From: Alphaproteobacteria bacterium UBA3307
Lineage (GTDB): Bacteria > Pseudomonadota > Alphaproteobacteria > RF32 > CAG-239
Reading direction: 5' to 3'
DNA length: 19,358 nucleotides
NCBI GenBank assembly: GCA_002361365.1
Contig: DEST01000082.1
Location: forward strand, 1-19,358
Both the position numbers and the translations under genes were made by a program. Below the pieces are notes generated by a model. That model saw only the letters and a program-made list of their open reading frames with translations. It searched no databases and was not told the DNA's origin. Each line of letters begins with the position of its first letter. Position 1 is the stretch's first letter. Below are positions 14,587-19,358 of this stretch, piece by piece.

Positions 14587-15078
14587 ATGTTTGAAAAACC
14601 TTTTTATAATTTTTTATACAGTTTATTTGTTGTGTTGATAACAGCTGCGTTTTGTTCTTATTTTAACGGTGCGGCTATGAACGGATTTTACCCGCAAATC
14701 AAAGTTTCGGAATTTACGCCGCCGAATATTTATTTTTCGGTTGTCTGGGGTGTGCTATATATTTTGTTGGTGTTGGCCTTTGATTTGGTTTTAAATAGCG
14801 AAAAAAAGCAACTTGTCAGACCGGCAGCAACTATTTTTATACTCAATATGTTTTTGCAGGTTTTATGGTGCTTTGTGTTCTTTTATAATGCGCAATTTTT
14901 AGCCGGATTTACGGTTTTGGTAATTTTAGACGTTGTTACGCTGATGATGATTTATATGTTTTATCGCATCCGCAAACTCGCCGGATTGATGCTGATTCCG
15001 TATTTTTTATGGCTGATGTTTGCTACATTTTTAAATTGGGCAGTAGTAGAGTTGAACGGCACAGCATTTATAATGTGA
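14587..15078 (+). CDS. tspO: TspO/MBR family membrane protein
   Basis: A 163-residue protein with five predicted membrane helices. Family members bind porphyrins and sterols and modulate stress or tetrapyrrole responses in bacteria. Characteristic positions are seen: the PP pair at 45-46 followed by VVWGVLY (52-58), N87 and W94 with FF at 98-99 in the third helix, and PYFLWLMFATFLN (138-150) in the fifth helix. The length matches the family (about 155-165). AGGAGG at 14573-14578 is 8 bases before the start. It diverges from the RNase J gene and is followed after about 100 bases by the J-domain gene. Its TGA stop lies inside a duplicated 13-base sequence. Ligand and physiological role cannot be read from sequence. 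Confidence 0.93.
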   Translation: MFEKPFYNFLYSLFVVLITAAFCSYFNGAAMNGFYPQIKVSEFTPPNIYFSVVWGVLYILLVLAFDLVLNSEKKQLVRPAATIFILNMFLQVLWCFVFFYNAQFLAGFTVLVILDVVTLMMIYMFYRIRKLAGLMLIPYFLWLMFATFLNWAVVELNGTAFIM

Positions 15079-15099
15079 TACACTTATGTGATACACTTA
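15074..15099. repeat. 13-base tandem duplication over the tspO stop codon
   Basis: TGTGATACACTTA occurs twice in immediate succession (15074-15086, 15087-15099). The tspO stop TGA (15076-15078) lies in the first copy. It looks like a slippage duplication. No terminator of quality follows, so tspO and the J-domain gene may share a transcript. Confidence 0.85.
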
Positions 15100-15177
15100 A
15101 AAAATTGCTTGATTTTTTGATAATACCGCCGTATTAAAATATGTGTGAAAACAGACACGTGTTTTAGGAAACAGATT

Positions 15178-16245
15178 ATGGCAAAGGACTTATATCAGGT
15201 TTTGGAAATTACTCCGGCGGCTACACAGGCGGAAATTAAATCGGCTTATCGTAAACTTGCTCGGAAATATCACCCAGATGTAAATAAAGACGATAAGTCT
15301 GCTGCCGAAAAATTTAGAGCAATTTCCAGCGCATACGAAATTTTGGGAACGCCGGAAAAGCGCGCTAAATATGACCGCGATGAGATAAATTCTGCCGGCG
15401 AATCTACAAGATTCGGCGGCGGTGGTTTCGGTAGTGGGTTTAATCGGCGCGGTGGCGGTGTTAATGGTAAATGGGACGAAGCATCTTCTATGAATGTGCG
15501 CTATACCGAAACAACAGAAGAAGAACCTAAGCCTAAAACATCGTTTAAGGATAAAATACGTTCTTTTTTGCGCTTTTTGACCTATGTAATGCCGGTAGTA
15601 TTGGTGGTGTTCGGGATTTATGCGTTTTATCTTAAAATTGTACAGAATCGAGTAATTGATACACAAAAGGATTTGATGACTTTTACAAAAAATGTCAGTA
15701 CACGATATAATCAGACAATTTATAAAAACTTTGATACCGATTTTATCAGCTACAGTGAATATTTGCCGATTGATTTGAAAATCAAAAAAACTGACCACGG
15801 AAACGAGGTTGTCAGCCGTTTCGGAGGAAAGATGATTTTTAAGGAATCGCCTAAAACGGTGGAAGAACGTGATTGGTATAAGTTTATTATTCGTGAAAAA
15901 CAACGCTTTGAAGCGCATTACAATGGTTTGGGCGCGTATACGGTACTTTTTACCGAGCTTAGAAAGCAAGAGTGCGTGAGTCTGGCGACTACCGATTGGC
16001 AAAAAATAATTCCGAATTTTATGGGGTTAGAGGCTTCAGCGGTTTCTGATACTCATCCGTATAACGGAATCGAGAATTTGCATTATTATATTTTGGCTAA
16101 AGATAAAGACGGAAATGAATATAATGAAAAGCCTAAGGGACGAGATGAAGGGGTAATTTCGCGCGGACCGATGGATACTCTTGAGGCACTGAAGGCTTGT
16201 TCGTGTTTTGGCAGTAGTTGTCAAGTGGCACTCAAGTTTGAATAA
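15178..16245 (+). CDS. membrane-anchored J-domain protein
   Basis: A 355-residue protein with an N-terminal J domain (residues 1-68, HPD at 32-34), the module that stimulates the ATPase of DnaK-type Hsp70. A short Gly/Phe-rich linker (79-98) follows, then an acidic stretch, one membrane helix (about 131-151) and a C-terminal region of about 200 residues that I do not recognise. The zinc-finger and substrate-binding domains of true DnaJ are absent, so this is a class C J-protein. If the J domain is cytosolic, the C-terminal region would be periplasmic; it ends with a Cys cluster (C341, C343, C348). I placed the start at 15178 because AGGAAAC precedes it and the protein then begins directly with the J domain. 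An in-frame ATG at 15145 lacks such a site. Its substrate or partner is unknown. Confidence 0.85.
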   Translation: MAKDLYQVLEITPAATQAEIKSAYRKLARKYHPDVNKDDKSAAEKFRAISSAYEILGTPEKRAKYDRDEINSAGESTRFGGGGFGSGFNRRGGGVNGKWDEASSMNVRYTETTEEEPKPKTSFKDKIRSFLRFLTYVMPVVLVVFGIYAFYLKIVQNRVIDTQKDLMTFTKNVSTRYNQTIYKNFDTDFISYSEYLPIDLKIKKTDHGNEVVSRFGGKMIFKESPKTVEERDWYKFIIREKQRFEAHYNGLGAYTVLFTELRKQECVSLATTDWQKIIPNFMGLEASAVSDTHPYNGIENLHYYILAKDKDGNEYNEKPKGRDEGVISRGPMDTLEALKACSCFGSSCQVALKFE

Positions 16246-16437
16246 ATAATCTATAATTTACTCCCTCTATACATTACATAAAGAGCAAAAATTTAAAAAA
16301 ATTATGACCGACATACTTAATTTGGCGGTTTTTTATCTGTTTTGTAATGTCAAATCGTAAAAAGTTTCAAAATTTTATGAAAATATTAATAAATTCGTTT
16401 TATTCTGTTGTCAAAATAGTCTAAAAGGAGAAAGATT
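16246..16437. other. 192-base intergenic region upstream of the surface-protein gene
   Basis: AT-rich spacer between the J-domain gene and the surface-protein gene. A weak hairpin (ACCG 16307-16310 with CGGT 16326-16329, then T-rich) may end the J-domain transcript. AAGGAG at 16425-16430 is the ribosome binding site of the next gene, 7 bases before its ATG. No clear promoter was found. Confidence 0.5.
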
Positions 16438-19358
16438 ATGCTTAGATTAAGCCGAAACGGAATCGGAGTGTTGACTTCGCAATATAAAAGTATTTTGAAA
16501 AAATGTGCTTGGCTCAATTTGATGGCAGCCGGCGTGTTTATGTTTGCCGCAAATGCAATGGCAGAAAATGCAACCGGAGCAGACCTTACGGCAATGGCCA
16601 ATGGGATAAAAAGCCCGATATATGACAGTGGTACCGGAAGTTATACCAGTTATCACGAACCTTATGCCGCATATATTTATTCCGGCGCAAGTACGCTGAC
16701 AGATGAAATGTTTTCTGACTCGACACATCAGACCGGATGGATTAATAACTATGGTACAGTGGCTTTTGGTAAAAATGAGTCGGGGACGGCAGTCAGCAAT
16801 ACGGTTGTTTCCGGCAAACACAATCTTTATGGCGGAGGCAGTGATGTAACGCAATCTCAAGGCGGTGGTGTTATCGGTAACTTGAATAACAATACATTGA
16901 ATTCCAGCTCCGGAAGACCATTTATCGGAGCAACGCTTGATATTTTGGGTACAACCTTTAATAATAACAGTGCCACTGATTTTACAAAAGTTACGGCAGA
17001 TTCTAAAGTTCAGGCTGTCGGCGGTGTTTTGGCTAACGTTAGTGTAGGCAAGCAATCAGGCGGTGCCAATAATATAGTTTCAGTCAAAGATTCTAGCTTT
17101 ACCAGTAACTATACAATGCAATATGTAAATGCTTTCGGTGGAGCGATTTATAATGGTTGGGACGAAGATGTGGTCAATTTATATGGTGATGACGGCGGAC
17201 AGCTTGTGTCTGAAAATAATACTTTTATAGGTAACCATGTCGGTAATGAATATTTCTCTTCAACCGGACTTGTGTATACAAATATTTGGGAAAAGCTTAA
17301 TCAATCTTCGGTTTGCGGCACGGGTGATTCGTGTGGCGGCAATGGGCGAGATATAATCAATTCCGGCACATCACGAGCATATGCCATAACCGACCACGCT
17401 CTGGGCGGTGCTGTATACAACATTGGAAAATATACATCCAGTGATGATACATATCGCAACAACTATGCAACCGGAAAAATAGCACAAGGTGGTGCAATAT
17501 ATCACAGTGATTACAATATTTATGACCAAAGCAACAATATTTATTATTCCGGAGCGGCATTTACGCTTGAGGGAGAAGTGGATTTTAACGCTAACCGTGC
17601 GCTTTCCAATACACCGACAACACAGTCCGGATATGCTCAAGGCGGTGCGATTTATAATATGGCCAATATGAATATTGTTGACGGCAGTGTGTTGAACTTT
17701 ACCAATAACTATGTTAATTCAATAGCCGGTAAGTATGCTGACGGCGGCGCTATTTATAATGGATACGGCAGTGTGGTTGGTATTTCGCGTGAGCGCAGAG
17801 GGGTTTTGAATGTTTTGCAAAATGCGACATTTAGCGGCAACTATGCCACGGCGACGGCAGGTGCGGCTCGAGGCGGCGCTATTTATAATGCCGGCAGAAT
17901 GATTATTGCCGATGCAACATTTTCTGGAAACTATACCGATGCTCCGAAGTCAGGTGCGGCATCTAACAGCCATGGTGGTGCAATTTATAACGCAGCCGGC
18001 AACCAAAGCGGATATAATGGCGGTTATTTATTGTTTGACAACAGAAACACAAACTCAGAAATTGTGTTCAATTCTAACAAAGCAACCAATGGCGCCGGCG
18101 GTGGTATTTATAACAGCGGCGGTACAATCTATGGCGAAATTGCACAAGCAATGCGCTTTAACAACAATGAAGACTCCGAAACGGTGACGGTAGCTGATAA
18201 TACTTTGTTTGGCAAACAAACCGTTGAAACTCACGGCGGTGGTGCAATCTATAATGGTGCAAATGCCACATTGTCCGGTGCAATTCGGTTTAATTTGATT
18301 GATGACGGACAGATTGTATTTGCTAAGCACGGTTATGATAATGTATATAACCTTGAGGGACAATTAGTGCAGTTTACCGGTTCAAATAATGCTTCTCGCG
18401 CAATGCAGGATATGGGACGTACCAAAGCTGCCGAATTGTCTGAAGTTACAACATTTGCAACATTTTTGGGTAAAGGTAATTATGAATTTATCAATACTCA
18501 ACTGAATCTTGATTCGGCAAATGGAAATGGTTCCGGATACATCAGTCTGGACCCGCTGATGAAAATGGCGTATAACGAAGTTACGCTTTCTTCAACCGGA
18601 CCGGAATTTGCGCATATGTATGTCAGCTCCGATGATATGTTGATTCATAACGATTTTTATTTGGAACAAAATACAATTTTGCGTTATAATGATTTAGATG
18701 ATTCGTGGGATAACGCTTATGAATTTGACTTTTCTAAAACAATGACCGGTTTAACTTTAGACAGTGGAGAGCAACTAAAGTTTTCTGACAACGGTTTTGG
18801 AACGGCAAGTGCCGGTGCAGTGAGCGCGATTGACCGCGCAACCGGTACCAGTAGCAATAAGTTCTATTTGGGTTACTACGTCGAAAATGACGGACACATT
18901 ATTTATGATGACTCGGTGGCTCAGGATTCTGATGTTGGTATTGCTCGCCACTTGGTTAACACATCTAAGGGTGTGATTCGTTCGGAATTTGACGGATATA
19001 TCACTAAAAATATCCATATTGGTACGCTCGAAAATGAAGGGGGTAAAATATATATCAATATGAATAATAGTGAGCTTATACGCACAGATACCGAGCATAA
19101 GCTGATTCCGGTAGATTCGATACCTGACGGATATGCTTTTGGATATTATGAAGGTGCACACTATAATTCGGAAGTTATTACAATTGATAAGGCTGTCAGC
19201 GGAGAAACGATTGCCGTGTTCTATACGGAGGCAAATATTGAGGATAACGAAAATCCTACGCAATATAGCCAAATCAACTTAGATGTGGGGCAACGCATTT
19301 ATTTTGCACAAACTCCGGGAGAAAATGAAATTAACTTAGAGGAATATTCATTTTCGGC
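16438..19358 (+). CDS. large Pmp-like exported surface protein, 3' end missing
   Basis: An uninterrupted frame of 973 codons with no stop before the window ends. The N terminus has an unusually long leader: a basic/polar stretch (1-22), a hydrophobic core (about 25-38) and AMA at 40-42, with cleavage likely after residue 42. Such extended leaders are typical of type V secreted proteins. Nine GGA[IV]Y-type motifs occur at residues 234, 323, 351, 402, 436, 479, 513, 554 and 601. Many are paired with FxxN-type segments such as F-S-G-N-Y, the same two motifs that mark Chlamydia polymorphic membrane proteins. A right-handed parallel beta-helix is expected. The region after about 640 lacks these motifs but stays rich in Asn, Asp, Gly and Thr. 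An autotransporter beta-barrel probably lies beyond the window; that part is inference. Likely role: adhesion or surface coat. Start supported by AAGGAG at 7 bases. Confidence 0.82.
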   Translation, partial: MLRLSRNGIGVLTSQYKSILKKCAWLNLMAAGVFMFAANAMAENATGADLTAMANGIKSPIYDSGTGSYTSYHEPYAAYIYSGASTLTDEMFSDSTHQTGWINNYGTVAFGKNESGTAVSNTVVSGKHNLYGGGSDVTQSQGGGVIGNLNNNTLNSSSGRPFIGATLDILGTTFNNNSATDFTKVTADSKVQAVGGVLANVSVGKQSGGANNIVSVKDSSFTSNYTMQYVNAFGGAIYNGWDEDVVNLYGDDGGQLVSENNTFIGNHVGNEYFSSTGLVYTNIWEKLNQSSVCGTGDSCGGNGRDIINSGTSRAYAITDHALGGAVYNIGKYTSSDDTYRNNYATGKIAQGGAIYHSDYNIYDQSNNIYYSGAAFTLEGEVDFNANRALSNTPTTQSGYAQGGAIYNMANMNIVDGSVLNFTNNYVNSIAGKYADGGAIYNGYGSVVGISRERRGVLNVLQNATFSGNYATATAGAARGGAIYNAGRMIIADATFSGNYTDAPKSGAASNSHGGAIYNAAGNQSGYNGGYLLFDNRNTNSEIVFNSNKATNGAGGGIYNSGGTIYGEIAQAMRFNNNEDSETVTVADNTLFGKQTVETHGGGAIYNGANATLSGAIRFNLIDDGQIVFAKHGYDNVYNLEGQLVQFTGSNNASRAMQDMGRTKAAELSEVTTFATFLGKGNYEFINTQLNLDSANGNGSGYISLDPLMKMAYNEVTLSSTGPEFAHMYVSSDDMLIHNDFYLEQNTILRYNDLDDSWDNAYEFDFSKTMTGLTLDSGEQLKFSDNGFGTASAGAVSAIDRATGTSSNKFYLGYYVENDGHIIYDDSVAQDSDVGIARHLVNTSKGVIRSEFDGYITKNIHIGTLENEGGKIYINMNNSELIRTDTEHKLIPVDSIPDGYAFGYYEGAHYNSEVITIDKAVSGETIAVFYTEANIEDNENPTQYSQINLDVGQRIYFAQTPGENEINLEEYSFS

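Noticed and set aside
15190..16002. A 270-codon open frame on the minus strand
   Set aside because: It lies entirely opposite the J-domain gene, whose motifs (HPD, GF linker, membrane helix) are real. The antisense product is rich in Phe, Arg, Ile and Cys without any motif, as expected for a shadow frame.
16447..17055. A 202-codon open frame on the minus strand, and further antisense frames up to 19272
   Set aside because: They lie opposite the long Pmp-like gene, which has a leader, ribosome binding site and repeat motifs. The Cys/Ile/Thr-rich antisense products mirror the Gly/Asn/Tyr repeats.

Overview
The window looks like chromosomal DNA of an AT-rich Gram-negative bacterium, most likely an uncultured, possibly host-associated alphaproteobacterium. 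That placement is an inference from gene content: split glycyl-tRNA synthetase (glyQ, glyS), a Skp/OmpH-like envelope protein, RNase J rather than a visible RNase E, an HU close to proteobacterial HU, AnmK for murein recycling, and a surface protein with an autotransporter-like leader. Gene density is high, operons are tight, and promoters are close to the sigma-70 consensus (several TTGACA boxes with 17-base spacers). Both ends look like assembly boundaries. The left end starts inside a tandem repeat and the right end stops inside a repetitive surface-protein gene.

Left part (1-6280). Three and a half copies of an ~84-base tandem repeat full of dyad symmetry come first. Next is htpX (membrane zinc protease, minus strand), diverging from anmK (plus strand). 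anmK converges on the glyQ-glyS operon (minus strand) with only 2 bases between the stop codons. A strong hairpin with a T-run, which terminates glyQS transcripts, lies inside the 3' end of the anmK coding sequence. glyQ and a 129-residue protein of unknown function diverge from a shared region with two well-formed back-to-back promoters. A bidirectional terminator separates that protein from a 48-residue single-pass membrane miniprotein on the minus strand.

Middle (6281-14437). HU and a Skp/OmpH-like protein lie on the plus strand, each with its own terminator. The Skp-like gene has a long leader. Five minus-strand genes follow, in transcription order: an oversized RNase J, methionine aminopeptidase (map), a RadC/JAMM protein, a pentapeptide-repeat/coiled-coil protein and rarA. 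They may form one operon with internal promoters. The last two genes are separated by only 2 bases (TAATAATG). The cluster combines RNA turnover, protein N-terminal maturation and replication-fork maintenance.

Right part (14438-19358). A TspO/MBR membrane protein is followed by a membrane-anchored J-domain protein. Last is the 5' 2.9 kb of a large exported beta-helical protein with Chlamydia Pmp-like GGA[IV]Y repeats, running off the end of the window.

No tRNA, rRNA, CRISPR, insertion sequence or prophage genes were seen. The region is mostly housekeeping. The most distinctive elements are the dyad-rich satellite, the terminator embedded in anmK, the enlarged RNase J, the pentapeptide-repeat/rarA gene pair, the membrane J-protein and the Pmp-like adhesin.
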